From positions 806,001-870,000 of the forward strand of contig NZ_CP029562.1 in the NCBI RefSeq assembly GCF_004136315.1: a stretch of DNA of 64,000 nucleotides. Direction: 5' to 3'. The position numbers and the translations under genes were made by a program. The notes below the pieces were generated by a model, which saw only the letters and a program-made list of their open reading frames with translations, was not told the origin of the DNA and ran no database searches. Origin of the DNA: Mesorhizobium sp. Pch-S. GTDB lineage: Bacteria; Pseudomonadota; Alphaproteobacteria; Rhizobiales; Rhizobiaceae. Shown here one piece after another: positions 10,625 to 19,175 of the stretch (position 1 is the stretch's first letter; the number at the start of each line of letters is the position of its first letter).

Positions 10625-11197
10625 TTACGACGCCAGCGAGAGCCGGCCGGTGATGATCGATATCAGCGCCTCACCCGCCGTCTGGAGCTCGGCGCTGTTG
10701 TCGATGGTGATGTCCTGGCCATAAGCGCCGAGCTTCAGGCCCCGCTCGACACGACGGGTGATCTCTTCAGCCGTCTCGCGTCCCCGCGCCGAAAGCCTGG
10801 CCGCGATGATCTCGGGCCTGGCCGTAAGCCCGACCACGATGACATTGGCGAAGGCCGCACGAATGTCCTCGATTGCGCCGCGGGAACCGTTGGCGATGGC
10901 AGTGCCGCCACGGCCAAGATGATCCATGGTGCTGCCCGGCAAGGCATAGCTCAACCCGTTCGCCTGCCAGCTCACGGCGAAATGGCCCGCCTTCCTTGCT
11001 TCGTCGAAGGCGGCTTCACTCACGCTGTCATGGTCTTCCGTCCCAGCTGTCGCTTCGCGCGTGACGATGCGGCGCACGAACAGGACGTCGCTGCGATCGG
11101 CCAGGCGCTCACGTGCATAGCCGATGACGCTGTCCTTGCCGGCACCGCTGGGGCCGACCACGACAACGAGCGTTCCTTGCAATCTTGCGTCAGGCAA
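10625..11197 (-). CDS. phnN: Ribose 1,5-bisphosphate phosphokinase PhnN
   Basis: A 190-residue guanylate-kinase-like protein that phosphorylates ribose 1,5-bisphosphate to PRPP, the last step of the C-P lyase pathway. The P-loop GPSGAGKDS is close to the N-terminus and is followed by the family segment VTREATAGTEDHDSVSEAAF. No ATG or GTG lies near the expected start. TTG at 11197 gives the normal length and overlaps the phnM stop by 8 bases, consistent with coupled translation. It is the last gene of the leftward phn operon. Confidence 0.88.
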   Translation of the reverse strand: MPDARLQGTLVVVVGPSGAGKDSVIGYARERLADRSDVLFVRRIVTREATAGTEDHDSVSEAAFDEARKAGHFAVSWQANGLSYALPGSTMDHLGRGGTAIANGSRGAIEDIRAAFANVIVVGLTARPEIIAARLSARGRETAEEITRRVERGLKLGAYGQDITIDNSAELQTAGEALISIITGRLSLAS

Positions 11198-12329
11198 CGC
11201 GACGACCCTCGCGCCAGACCGAGCGCACGACAGGAACGCCCTTGCTGTGGCGCACGCGCACGACGTCGCCACGCAATCCCGGTGCAATGCGGCCGCGGTC
11301 GGTCAGGCCGACCGTGCGCGCCGGCGCGGCGGTGACCAGCCTGATCGTCTCGTTGAGCGGCCTGCCTTGCGGACCGTCGGCCAGGATGAACGGCGCCTGC
11401 ATCAGGCTGAACGGCACATAGTCGGACGACAGCACGTCGAGCACACCTGCTTCGGCAAGCTCTCTCGCCGCGATGTTGCCGGAATGCGACTTGCCGCGCA
11501 CGATGTTGGGCGCACCCATCATCACCGAGATGCCGGCGTCATGCGAAGCCCTGGCAGCTTCCATGCTGGTCGGGAATTCGGCCAGCTTGACGCCGAAGGC
11601 GATCGATTCCTCGACATGTTCGATCGTGGCGTCGTCATGGCTGGCGAGTGCGATGCCGCGTTCACTGCAGGCTTCGACAATGGTCTTGCGGTGGCCTGCG
11701 GAATATTTCTGCGAAGCGGCGACGCGCTTGGCCATGAACCGTTCGAAAGCCGCGTCGTCCAGCCCGCGCTTGGTCTTGTAGTAGAGCGCGTACTGCTCCA
11801 GTGTCTGGAATTGCCGCTGGCCAGGCGCATGATCCATCAGAGAAGCGAGTCGGACGAAACCGTCGGTCTTGAAGTCTTCGTACTGGTCGAGCACATCGGC
11901 AGCCGAGACCTCGCAACGCAGGTGGATGAGGTGGCTGGCACGCAGCCGGTCTTCGGCAACGGCGACCTCGATGGCATCGGCGATGGCGCGCATCTCGCCC
12001 TTCTGGAAACCACCATCCTCGTCGGAGCCAAGACGCAGGCAGTCGAAGACAGTGGTGATGCCCGACGCAACCACCTGCGCGTCATGCGCCTGCAAGGCAG
12101 CTATGGAATCCCAGCGCACGCCCGGGCGCGGCGAATAGTGGGCTTCGAGATGGTCGGTGTGAAGTTCGACAAGACCTGGGACGACATAATCGCCCTCGCA
12201 GTCTTCGCCGGTTGCCGCCGCACCGCTGTCGATCGCAGCGATCTTGCCGTCGCGCAACAGGATCGATCCGTTGACGATCTCGTCCTCGAGGACGACGCGG
12301 GCGTTTTTCAGGACGATATCTTGGGACAT
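11190..12329 (-). CDS. phnM: Alpha-D-ribose 1-methylphosphonate 5-triphosphate diphosphatase PhnM
   Basis: A 379-residue amidohydrolase-superfamily enzyme. It removes pyrophosphate from ribose 1-phosphonate 5-triphosphate so that PhnJ can act. The metal motif H-x-D-H is in VELHTDHLEAHY (about residue 55), and GIALASHDDATIEHVEES and VLSSDYVPFSLMQAPF are typical PhnM blocks. ATG 12329 gives the normal N-terminus MSQDIVLKNARVVL; the frame upstream to 12422 overlaps the DUF1045 gene. It starts one base downstream of that gene's stop. Confidence 0.95.
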   Translation of the reverse strand: MSQDIVLKNARVVLEDEIVNGSILLRDGKIAAIDSGAAATGEDCEGDYVVPGLVELHTDHLEAHYSPRPGVRWDSIAALQAHDAQVVASGITTVFDCLRLGSDEDGGFQKGEMRAIADAIEVAVAEDRLRASHLIHLRCEVSAADVLDQYEDFKTDGFVRLASLMDHAPGQRQFQTLEQYALYYKTKRGLDDAAFERFMAKRVAASQKYSAGHRKTIVEACSERGIALASHDDATIEHVEESIAFGVKLAEFPTSMEAARASHDAGISVMMGAPNIVRGKSHSGNIAARELAEAGVLDVLSSDYVPFSLMQAPFILADGPQGRPLNETIRLVTAAPARTVGLTDRGRIAPGLRGDVVRVRHSKGVPVVRSVWREGRRVA

Positions 12330-12330
12330 C

Positions 12331-13055
12331 TCAGGCAGTCTTTCTGGCTTCAAGTGGCCGCAGCGGCCGATAGGAATGCACGGTGAAGGGCGCGCCGGCT
12401 TCGCGCTCGATAAACAGGGCAAGACCGTCGATGGCGAACGGGCGTCCGGTGAAGGCCTCGAAGCGGCGTTCCAGCGCCGGCTGCACCCGCGCCAGCGTCT
12501 CCTCCGGCAGGCGCTCGCTCAGCGTCATGTGGAAACGGAACTCGTCCATCACGAAGGGGTAGCCGTGACGCCTGAGGTAGGCGGCCTGGCGTGTGGTGAG
12601 CTTCGAAGGATCGCGGCGCTCGATCTCGGCTTCGGTCAGCGCTGCCCGCACCGGTGCGAAATGCAGGACTGCATCGGCGGCGAAGGCGGAAAGCTGGTAT
12701 TCCGCTTCCGTCGGCAACAGCGCCAGGAAGGAGCCGAGCTGTCCCAATGGGCCCAGCTGCCCGATCCGCAGGCCCTCGATGAAGAACGAGGCCGTCTTGG
12801 CACAGAACCGGTCGAAGCTCTCTTCGAGATCGGCCAGGCCGACACCGTCGGCGAGCCGGAACGGCGCAACGATGGTGCCGTGGAAGCCGTAGCGGCGCGG
12901 TTCTCCCGTGAGGCTGGAGATCTCCTCGGCTGGCAAGCCGTCGAACGACGGCGCTGCAAGCAGTTCGCCGGAGAAGCATCGCGGCCGAGCCAGTTGGCCG
13001 CCGCCTTGGTCAGCGGATCGTCCTCGGAAGGTGTGAAATAAACCGCGTAGCGCAT
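12331..13055 (-). pseudogene. DUF1045 (2H phosphoesterase-like) phosphonate protein gene with a -1 frameshift
   Basis: The family start MRYAVYFTPSEDDPLTKAAANWLGRDA reads from ATG 13055, whose ATG overlaps the phnE stop as TGATG. After that the reading shifts. The rest of the protein (SGE-L, then PAEEISSLTGEPRRYGFHGTIVAPF through to the stop at 12331) lies one phase away. Adding one base next to 12975-12976 would restore a continuous protein of about 240 residues with the expected family sequence at the join. The downstream part keeps the paired His-x-Thr motifs FHGTI and FHMTL of 2H phosphoesterases. It could be a real inactivation, a programmed shift or a sequencing error. An internal ATG at 12936 could give a 201-residue fragment. 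Confidence 0.82.
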
Positions 13056-13873
13056 CACAGGAACAGCTTTCGCAGTTGCTGCGAGATGACGTCGATCAAC
13101 GACACCGTCACCAGCATGATGATGAGCATTGCGGCGGCTTCAGGGTAGTAGAAGCCACGGATGCTCTCGAACAGCACCTGGCCGATGCCGCCGGCGCCGA
13201 TCACGCCGAGCACGGTGGCGGCGCGCACGTTGGATTCGAAACGATAGAGCGCGTAGGACATCCACAGCGGCAGCACCTGCGGCACCACGCCGAAGACCAC
13301 TTCCTGCAGTCGTGTCGCGCCGGTGGCACGGATCGCCTCGACCGGCCGCGGGTCGATCGCCTCGACGGCTTCCGAGAACAGCTTGGCCAGGATGCCGGTG
13401 GTGTGGATGAACAGTGCCATGACGCCAGCAAAAGGCCCGAGGCCGACGGCGACGACGAACAGCACCGCATAGACGAGCTCATGGATGGAGCGGAACAGGT
13501 CCATCAGCCGGCGCACCGGCTGGACGATGTACCAGGGCGCCATGTTGGAAGCCGAAAGGATGCCGAACGGAACCGCCAGGATAGCCGCCAGGAAGGTACC
13601 CCACAGCGCGATCTGGATGGTGACCAGCATCTCCTGCAGGTAGTAGCGCCATTCCCCGAAATTCGGGTGTGAGAAACCGGCCGCATATTGCGCCATGTTG
13701 CCGGCGTCGGTGAACAGATAGGTCCAGCGGAACATCTCGGCCGGCGCCCAGCTCCAGATCAGGAGCACGGCCAGACCGAGCCAGGTGACGGCGGTCCAGG
13801 CATCACGGGTCCAGTCGCGCCCAATCTCGGGACGTGGTTTCTCGTTTTCACCGATATGCGTCGTTTGGGTCAT
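13055..13873 (-). CDS. phnE: Phosphonate ABC transporter permease PhnE
   Basis: A 272-residue inner-membrane permease of the PhnCDE importer. It has about six hydrophobic helices and the permease loop motif EAVEAIDPRPVEAIRATGATRLQEVVFGVVPQV that contacts the ATPase, plus the late conserved GAGGIGQVLFESIRGF. ATG 13873 was chosen because the 20 residues upstream in frame are a translated palindromic repeat (13884-13932). Only one phnE is present; some rhizobia have two. It follows phnD after a 174-base gap containing a strong hairpin. Confidence 0.95.
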   Translation of the reverse strand: MTQTTHIGENEKPRPEIGRDWTRDAWTAVTWLGLAVLLIWSWAPAEMFRWTYLFTDAGNMAQYAAGFSHPNFGEWRYYLQEMLVTIQIALWGTFLAAILAVPFGILSASNMAPWYIVQPVRRLMDLFRSIHELVYAVLFVVAVGLGPFAGVMALFIHTTGILAKLFSEAVEAIDPRPVEAIRATGATRLQEVVFGVVPQVLPLWMSYALYRFESNVRAATVLGVIGAGGIGQVLFESIRGFYYPEAAAMLIIMLVTVSLIDVISQQLRKLFL

Positions 13874-13883
13874 CGTCGTGCTC

Positions 13884-13932
13884 GCTGGAGCATGATCCCG
13901 AAAAGACTTTTCCGGACAAAGATCATGCGACA
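13884..13932. repeat. Dispersed palindromic repeat copy between phnD and phnE
   Basis: A member of the intergenic repeat family: GGAGCATGATCCCGAAAAGA, then CTTTTCCGG and AAAGATCATGCGAC. The CCGAAAAG/CTTTTCCGG arms pair, and the outer CATGATC/GATCATG arms are complementary, so the RNA would fold into a long hairpin. It lies upstream of the phnE ribosome-binding region inside the operon. Confidence 0.6.
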
Positions 13933-13984
13933 AAAGATGAGGGTCGAGCGGAATCCATCTTCATCACATCCCGCTCCCGGGGTC

Positions 13985-14010
13985 ATGCCGGGCGTCAGCC
14001 CGCCCGGCAT
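13985..14010 (-). terminator. Strong intra-operon hairpin after phnD (attenuator or mRNA stabiliser)
   Basis: ATGCCGGGCG (13985-13994) and CGCCCGGCAT (14001-14010) form a perfect 10-bp GC-rich stem around a 6-base loop, 37 bases past the phnD stop in the direction of transcription. There is no T-tract, so it is more likely to slow or partly end transcription, or to protect the phnC-phnD message 3' end, than to be a full terminator. More binding protein than permease is a common need in ABC import operons. Confidence 0.45.
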
Positions 14011-14047
14011 GGTGTGTCGAGGCCGAGACAGATCGGCCCGGAGCCGA

Positions 14048-15040
14048 TCAGCTCTGGCCCTTGGCCTTGATCTTGGCTTCGTAACCGGCCTTCTCGGCGT
14101 CGATCTTCTCGATCTTGGCCTTCTTGTCGGCATCCGAGAGGTTGGCGTCGGCTTCAATCTTGGCCTTGGCCTTGGTCAGCTCCATGACGCGGATCGGCAG
14201 CAGCTGGTCATTGTCCGAGGCGCGGAACGGCGCCCACTGCAGGCCGGCGAGGATTTCCTTCTCCTTGGCGACGTCACCCTTCGACTTGTCGGTGCCGTAG
14301 GTCAGGATGAAGTTCTTCAGCTTGTCCTTGGTTGCCTGCGGCAGTTCCTTGCGCCAGACGATCGGGTCGGACGGGATCAGCGGCGACTTCCAGATCACCT
14401 TGATCTTGGCGAAGGCTGCCGGCTGGTTCTTCTCGATGAGGGCCATGTTCTCGGTGTTGTTGGCGGCAGCGTCGAGCTGGCCGTTGGCGACGGCCATGGC
14501 ATTGGTCTCGTGGTTGGCGTTGGTGACCGCCTTGAAGCAGTTCTTCGGGTCAACCTTGTTGGCCGCGAAGACGAAGGTGGTCGGAACCAGGAAGCCCGAG
14601 GTCGAGTTCGGGTCGCCGAGGCCGAAATTCAGCGTCTTGTCGCACTTCAGCAGGTCTTCGACGGTGTTCAGCTTGCTGTCCTTCGGCGCCAGGATCAACG
14701 ACCAGTAGCCGGGGTTGCCGTCGACGGAGACGGTCTGGGCGAAGATCTCGCCGTCGGCGCGGTCGACGGCTTCCATGGCCGACTTGTTGCCGTACCAGGC
14801 CATCTGAACCTTGCCGAAACGCATGCCCTCGATGACGCCGGCATAATCAGAAGCGAAGAACGGCTTCACGTCGAGGCCAGTTTCCTTCTTCATGTCGGCG
14901 AGGAAGGGCTCCCACTTCGGCTTGAGGTTCTGCTGGGACTCGGTCGAGATGATGCCGAAGTTGATCTCTTCGGCATAAGCGGCACCGGTGAGGGTGAAGG
15001 CGATCGCCGTGGCGGCGATGGCCTTGAGCATAGCGTTCAT
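14048..15040 (-). CDS. phnD: Phosphonate ABC transporter periplasmic binding protein PhnD
   Basis: A 330-residue protein with a Sec signal peptide (MNAMLKAIAATAIAFTLTGAAYA, cleavage after AYA). It has PhnD family blocks: NFGIISTESQQNLKPKWEPF at the mature N-terminus, SDYAGVIEGMRFGKVQMAWYGNKSA, and FGLGDPNSTSGFLVP around the ligand site. A Lys/Ala-rich tail (about the last 40 residues) probably forms a helix. It captures phosphonates in the periplasm for PhnE/PhnC. It begins 27 bases after phnC. Confidence 0.96.
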   Translation of the reverse strand: MNAMLKAIAATAIAFTLTGAAYAEEINFGIISTESQQNLKPKWEPFLADMKKETGLDVKPFFASDYAGVIEGMRFGKVQMAWYGNKSAMEAVDRADGEIFAQTVSVDGNPGYWSLILAPKDSKLNTVEDLLKCDKTLNFGLGDPNSTSGFLVPTTFVFAANKVDPKNCFKAVTNANHETNAMAVANGQLDAAANNTENMALIEKNQPAAFAKIKVIWKSPLIPSDPIVWRKELPQATKDKLKNFILTYGTDKSKGDVAKEKEILAGLQWAPFRASDNDQLLPIRVMELTKAKAKIEADANLSDADKKAKIEKIDAEKAGYEAKIKAKGQS

Positions 15041-15067
15041 GTCAACGTCTCCTGTTGGTTTTTAAGT

Positions 15068-15919
15068 TCAGGCGAAAGCCGGCGCCATGTCCGGGTTCTT
15101 GGTGGTTGCAGGTTCCGGGTATTCGGGGACGAAATCCGGAACAGCCTCGGGCAGGATCAACTCCTCGGAATTCGAGCCGTAGAGTTCGACCAGTGTTCTG
15201 TGGGTGAGCCTGGAGGACGGGCCGTCGAACACGACGCGGCCGTCCTTCAGGGCGATGGTGCGCGGGCAGTAGCGGCGCGCGTATTCGACCTGGTGCAGCG
15301 ACACCACGCAGGTGATGCCGTCCTCGCGGTTGACGCCGGCCAGCACTTCCATGACCCGGCGCGCGGAAGACGGATCGAGCGAGGCTATCGGCTCGTCGGC
15401 GAGCAGGATGTTGGAGCGCTGCACCAGCGTGCGGGCGATCGCCGCGCGCTGCTGCTGGCCGCCCGACAGTGTCGAGGCGCGCTGCCATGCGACCTCCGGA
15501 ATGCCGACCTTGGCCAGCGCTTCGCGGGCGAGCCGCTTTTCCTCGGCGCTGAACAGGCCGAGCGTACCGCGCCACACCGGAATGCGGCCGAGATTGCCGA
15601 TCAGCACGTTGGAGAGCACCGAGAGCCGGCTGACTAGGTTGAACTGCTGGAAGATCACGCCGATGTTGCGCCGAAGCCCACGGGCGCCACCGGAGAGCCG
15701 GCCATTGGTCTGCAGGCTGGCGCCGAAGATCTCGATCGTGCTGGAGCCCGTCTGCCCTGTCTCCAGTCCGCAGATGTGGCGCAGCAATGTGCTCTTGCCG
15801 GAGCCGGAGGCGCCAATCAGCGCAACCATTTCGCCCTTGCCGATGTCGAGACTGACGTTGTCGAGTGCACGCTTCTTGCCAAAATTCTTCGACAGGTTGC
15901 GTATGCTGATGGCGTTCAT
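15068..15919 (-). CDS. phnC: Phosphonate ABC transporter ATP-binding protein PhnC
   Basis: A 283-residue ATPase. Walker A is GASGSGKST (about residue 37), the signature motif is LSGGQQQRAAIA, and Walker B is ILLADEPIASLDP. ATG 15919 gives the normal N-terminus MNAISIRNLSKNFG and has AGGAG 8 bases upstream; the frame above it to 15958 has no conserved sequence. It drives phosphonate uptake through PhnE with PhnD as receptor. Confidence 0.96.
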   Translation of the reverse strand: MNAISIRNLSKNFGKKRALDNVSLDIGKGEMVALIGASGSGKSTLLRHICGLETGQTGSSTIEIFGASLQTNGRLSGGARGLRRNIGVIFQQFNLVSRLSVLSNVLIGNLGRIPVWRGTLGLFSAEEKRLAREALAKVGIPEVAWQRASTLSGGQQQRAAIARTLVQRSNILLADEPIASLDPSSARRVMEVLAGVNREDGITCVVSLHQVEYARRYCPRTIALKDGRVVFDGPSSRLTHRTLVELYGSNSEELILPEAVPDFVPEYPEPATTKNPDMAPAFA

Positions 15920-16045
15920 GAAATCGCTCCTGGTTTGGGCCTGCGGCCCCAGCACCAATTGAGTGGTCGTCGATGGACGCGTGTTGCTCGGCTGTCCGGG
16001 TGCGCGACCGCGACCGGCAAGGCCGCGTCGCCCAGCCGGAATTCG

Positions 16046-16744
16046 CTACCCGGTTACTGCTTCTCGATGACGGTCCGATGTACCGTTCGTGTCAGCTGTG
16101 TGACCATTCACCGGTATCGCGCCGCCGGACCGGCCTTCGTAGCGTTCGAGGAAGGCTTCGGCGCTCAGGTTGCGGAAATCGTCGAGTGCCGCACGCAGCG
16201 CGGCGTGATCCCAATCCCACCAGGCCAGTGCCTGCATGCGCTCCGCGATCGCCGGTTCAAAGCGGCGGCGCATGAACCTGGCCGGCACACCGGCGACGAT
16301 CGTGTAGGGTTCGACATCCCTGGTGACGACGGCACCGGAGCCGACGACCGCGCCGTCGCCGATGGTCACGCCGGGCAGGATGGTGACGCCGTGACCGATC
16401 CAGGTGTCATGACCGATCACAACGCGGTTGGCGCGGCGTGCTGCAAAGAAATCATCCTCATGGGCGGCGTCCTCGAAATAGTCGCCGGCACGATAGGTGA
16501 AGTGATGCAGCGTGGCGCGCGACATCGGATGATTGGTGGCGTTGATGCGCACCGAAGCGGCAATGTTGGCGAATTTGCCGATGGTCACGCACCAGGTCTG
16601 GCCGTCCTGCATGATGTAGGAATAGTCGCCGAGTTCTGTTTCGGTGAGACGGCAGCCCTCGGTGACTTCGGTGTAGCGGCCGAGCGTGCAGTTCTCGAGG
16701 CGGGCGGTCGGATCGACAAACGGGGTTTCCGAAAGGCGCGGCAT
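16046..16744 (-). CDS. Hexapeptide-repeat acyltransferase of phosphonate operons
   Basis: A 232-residue left-handed beta-helix protein. Hexapeptide repeats run through the middle ([35 protein letters not shown]), followed by the acetyltransferase end [14 protein letters not shown]. It belongs to the group often found next to phnL in rhizobial C-P lyase operons. The substrate is not settled; acetylation of an amino-phosphonate, in place of PhnO, is a reasonable guess. The start is 2 bases after the phnL stop. The last 30 residues are unlike the family core. Confidence 0.85.
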   Translation of the reverse strand: MPRLSETPFVDPTARLENCTLGRYTEVTEGCRLTETELGDYSYIMQDGQTWCVTIGKFANIAASVRINATNHPMSRATLHHFTYRAGDYFEDAAHEDDFFAARRANRVVIGHDTWIGHGVTILPGVTIGDGAVVGSGAVVTRDVEPYTIVAGVPARFMRRRFEPAIAERMQALAWWDWDHAALRAALDDFRNLSAEAFLERYEGRSGGAIPVNGHTADTNGTSDRHREAVTG

Positions 16745-16746
16745 GG

Positions 16747-17454
16747 TCAGGCTGCCTTTCGGTCCGGCGCGAAGCCGGTGACGTCGATCACGATGTCGGC
16801 AACAGCATTGCGCACGTCGGCATCATGGAAGATCCCAAGCAGCGCCACCCCTGCCCGCTTCTTCTCCGCGATCATCTCGACGACGACGGCACGGTTGGTG
16901 GCGTCGAGCGATGCGGTCGGCTCATCGAGCAACAGCACCGGATGCTCGGTGATGAAACCACGCGCGATGTTGACGCGCTGCTGTTCGCCGCCGGAGAAGG
17001 TCGCGGGCGGCAAGGCCCAGAGGCGCTCGGGCAAATTGAGGCGGCCCAACAACTCACGCGCCTTGCCGGCAGCCTTGCTGCGGTCGATGCAGCGCTCGAC
17101 CAGCGGTTCCGCCACGATGTCGAGCGCGCTGACGCGCGGCACGACACGCAGGAACTGGCTGACATAACCGATCGTCTCGCGGCGGATCTCCAGCACCGTG
17201 CGCGGAGCGGCTGATGCCAGGTCGACCATGCGGCCACGATGCAGGATCTCGATGCTGCCCTGGTTCACGGCATAGTTGCCGTATAGCATCTTCAGGATCG
17301 AGCTTTTGCCGGCGCCGGACGGGCCGCCGAGGACGGCACATTTGCCGCCTTCGAGCACGAAGGCAGCATCCACGATTACCGGCAGTTCGATACCGCCGCG
17401 CAGATGCATGGTGAAGGTCTTGGCAAGACCGGAAACATTGAGAAGTTGCGTCAT
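16747..17454 (-). CDS. phnL: C-P lyase core ABC-type ATPase PhnL
   Basis: A 235-residue ATP-binding protein with Walker [11 protein letters not shown], signature [12 protein letters not shown] and Walker [13 protein letters not shown]. In E. coli PhnK and PhnL dock on the PhnGHIJ core and are needed in vivo rather than for import. ATG 17454 is preceded by an in-frame GTG at 17457; the choice adds or removes one residue. It lies between phnK and the acyltransferase gene with very short gaps. Confidence 0.94.
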   Translation of the reverse strand: MTQLLNVSGLAKTFTMHLRGGIELPVIVDAAFVLEGGKCAVLGGPSGAGKSSILKMLYGNYAVNQGSIEILHRGRMVDLASAAPRTVLEIRRETIGYVSQFLRVVPRVSALDIVAEPLVERCIDRSKAAGKARELLGRLNLPERLWALPPATFSGGEQQRVNIARGFITEHPVLLLDEPTASLDATNRAVVVEMIAEKKRAGVALLGIFHDADVRNAVADIVIDVTGFAPDRKAA

Positions 17455-17463
17455 CACCGCGCC

Positions 17464-18279
17464 TCAGACTTGCAGGATCGAAGAAACGAGCAGTTGCGTG
17501 TAGGGCGCCTGCGGATCGTCGAGCAGACGGTCGGTCAGCCCGTGTTCGATCACCCGGCCGTCCTTCATCACCATCATGCGGTGGGACAGCAGGCGCGCGA
17601 CCGCGAGATCATGCGTGACGATGATGACGGCGAGGCCGAGATCGTGAACCAGGCCGCGCAGCAGGTCGAGCAGGCGCGCCTGCACCGAAACGTCGAGGCC
17701 ACCGGTCGGCTCGTCCATGAAGACCAGGCGCGGCGCGGTGACGAGATTGCGCGCGATCTGCAGGCGCTGGCGCATGCCGCCGGAGAAGGCGCGCGGCTGG
17801 TCGTCGATACGGTCGGCATCGATCTCGACACGGCCGAGCCAGTCGGTGGCAGTGGCCCGGATGTTGCCATAATGCCGGTCGCCGACCGCCATCAGCCGCT
17901 CGCCGACATTGGCGCCGGCAGAAACCGTCATGCGCAGGCCGTCGGCCGGGTTCTGGTGGACGAAACCCCAGTCGGTGCGCAGCAGAAGCCGGCGTTCAGC
18001 CTCGCCCAGGCCATAGAGGTCGCGCATCTCACCGTCACGCATGCGATAGGACACCGTCCCCGTCGTCGGTGCGAGGCGCGTGGAGATGCAGTTGAGCAGC
18101 GTCGTCTTGCCCGAGCCGGATTCACCCACGATCGCCAGCACTTCGCCCGGCCAGATATCGAAATCGACATCGGCGCAGCCGATGCGCTGACCGTAATGCT
18201 TGCTCACCGACCGGACCGACATCAGCGGCAGATTGTCGGTTTCGACCTCGGAGCGGTCGATCCTCACCGAAACAGTCAT
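17464..18279 (-). CDS. phnK: C-P lyase core ABC-type ATPase PhnK
   Basis: A 271-residue ATPase of the dipeptide/oligopeptide transporter style. Walker A is GESGSGKTT (about residue 53), the signature is FSGGMRQRLQIA and Walker B is RLVFMDEPTGGLD. It binds the PhnJ face of the C-P lyase core and is thought to couple ATP use to substrate handling. The start overlaps the phnJ stop by four bases (ATGA). Confidence 0.95.
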   Translation of the reverse strand: MTVSVRIDRSEVETDNLPLMSVRSVSKHYGQRIGCADVDFDIWPGEVLAIVGESGSGKTTLLNCISTRLAPTTGTVSYRMRDGEMRDLYGLGEAERRLLLRTDWGFVHQNPADGLRMTVSAGANVGERLMAVGDRHYGNIRATATDWLGRVEIDADRIDDQPRAFSGGMRQRLQIARNLVTAPRLVFMDEPTGGLDVSVQARLLDLLRGLVHDLGLAVIIVTHDLAVARLLSHRMMVMKDGRVIEHGLTDRLLDDPQAPYTQLLVSSILQV

Positions 18280-19175
18280 GACAGGGCCTCGCCGGATATT
18301 TCATTGCCATGGCCTGCGGCCTGGTCGCCGCGATGGCCCGCGGCCTGGCGGCTTTCGCAATGGTGGGTGTCGGAGCAGACGAACATGCGCCCGCCGCGAT
18401 CGTCGAGCACGACCTCGTCGAGATAGACCTGCTCTGCGCCGCACAGCGCGCAGGGCTTGTCGAAACGCTGCACCTCGAACGGGTGATCCTCGAAGTCGAG
18501 GCTGATCACCTCGGTATGCGGCGGCACCGCATAGATGCGCTTCTCGCGTCCGGCGCCGAACAGCTGCAGCGCCGGCGACATGTGCATCTTCGGATTGTCG
18601 AATTTCGGCGTCGGCGACGGATCCATCACGTAGCGGCCCTCGACCTTGACCGGGTAGGCATAGGTGGTGGCGATGTGGCCGTTCCTGGCGATATCCTCGT
18701 AGAGCTTCACATGCATGAGGCCGTATTCTTCCAGCGCATGCATCTTGCGGGTTTCCGTCTCGCGTGGTTCGAGGAAGCGCAGCGGCTCGGGGATAGGTAC
18801 CTGGTAGACCAGCACCTGGCCCTCCTGCAGCGGCGCCTCGGGGATGCGGTGGCGGGTCTGGATGATCGTCGCGTCCTGCGTGCTCGTGGTCGTCTCGACG
18901 CCGGCAACCTTCTGGAAGAATTTGCGGATCGAGACTGCATTGGTGGTGTCGTCGGCGCCCTGGTCGATGACCTTCAAAACGTCGTCCGGCCCCAGGATCG
19001 AGGCCGTGACCTGCACGCCACCGGTACCCCAGCCATAAGGCATCGGCATTTCACGGCTGGCGAACGGCACCTGGTAGCCCGGCACGGCGATCGCCTTGAG
19101 GATGGCGCGCCGGATCATGCGCTTGGTCTGTTCGTCGAGATAGGCGAAGTTGTAGTTTGATGCCTGCGCGTTCAT
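18276..19175 (-). CDS. phnJ: Alpha-D-ribose 1-methylphosphonate 5-phosphate C-P lyase PhnJ
   Basis: A 299-residue radical-SAM enzyme that breaks the carbon-phosphorus bond. The iron-sulfur motif C-x2-C-x21-C is intact as Cys242, Cys245 and Cys267, and Cys273 matches the E. coli thiyl-radical residue Cys272. The spacing equals that of the characterised enzyme, so catalysis should be possible. The C-terminal tail after the last Cys is short and Gly/Ala rich. It overlaps phnI and phnK by four bases on each side. Confidence 0.97.
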   Translation of the reverse strand: MNAQASNYNFAYLDEQTKRMIRRAILKAIAVPGYQVPFASREMPMPYGWGTGGVQVTASILGPDDVLKVIDQGADDTTNAVSIRKFFQKVAGVETTTSTQDATIIQTRHRIPEAPLQEGQVLVYQVPIPEPLRFLEPRETETRKMHALEEYGLMHVKLYEDIARNGHIATTYAYPVKVEGRYVMDPSPTPKFDNPKMHMSPALQLFGAGREKRIYAVPPHTEVISLDFEDHPFEVQRFDKPCALCGAEQVYLDEVVLDDRGGRMFVCSDTHHCESRQAAGHRGDQAAGHGNEISGEALS

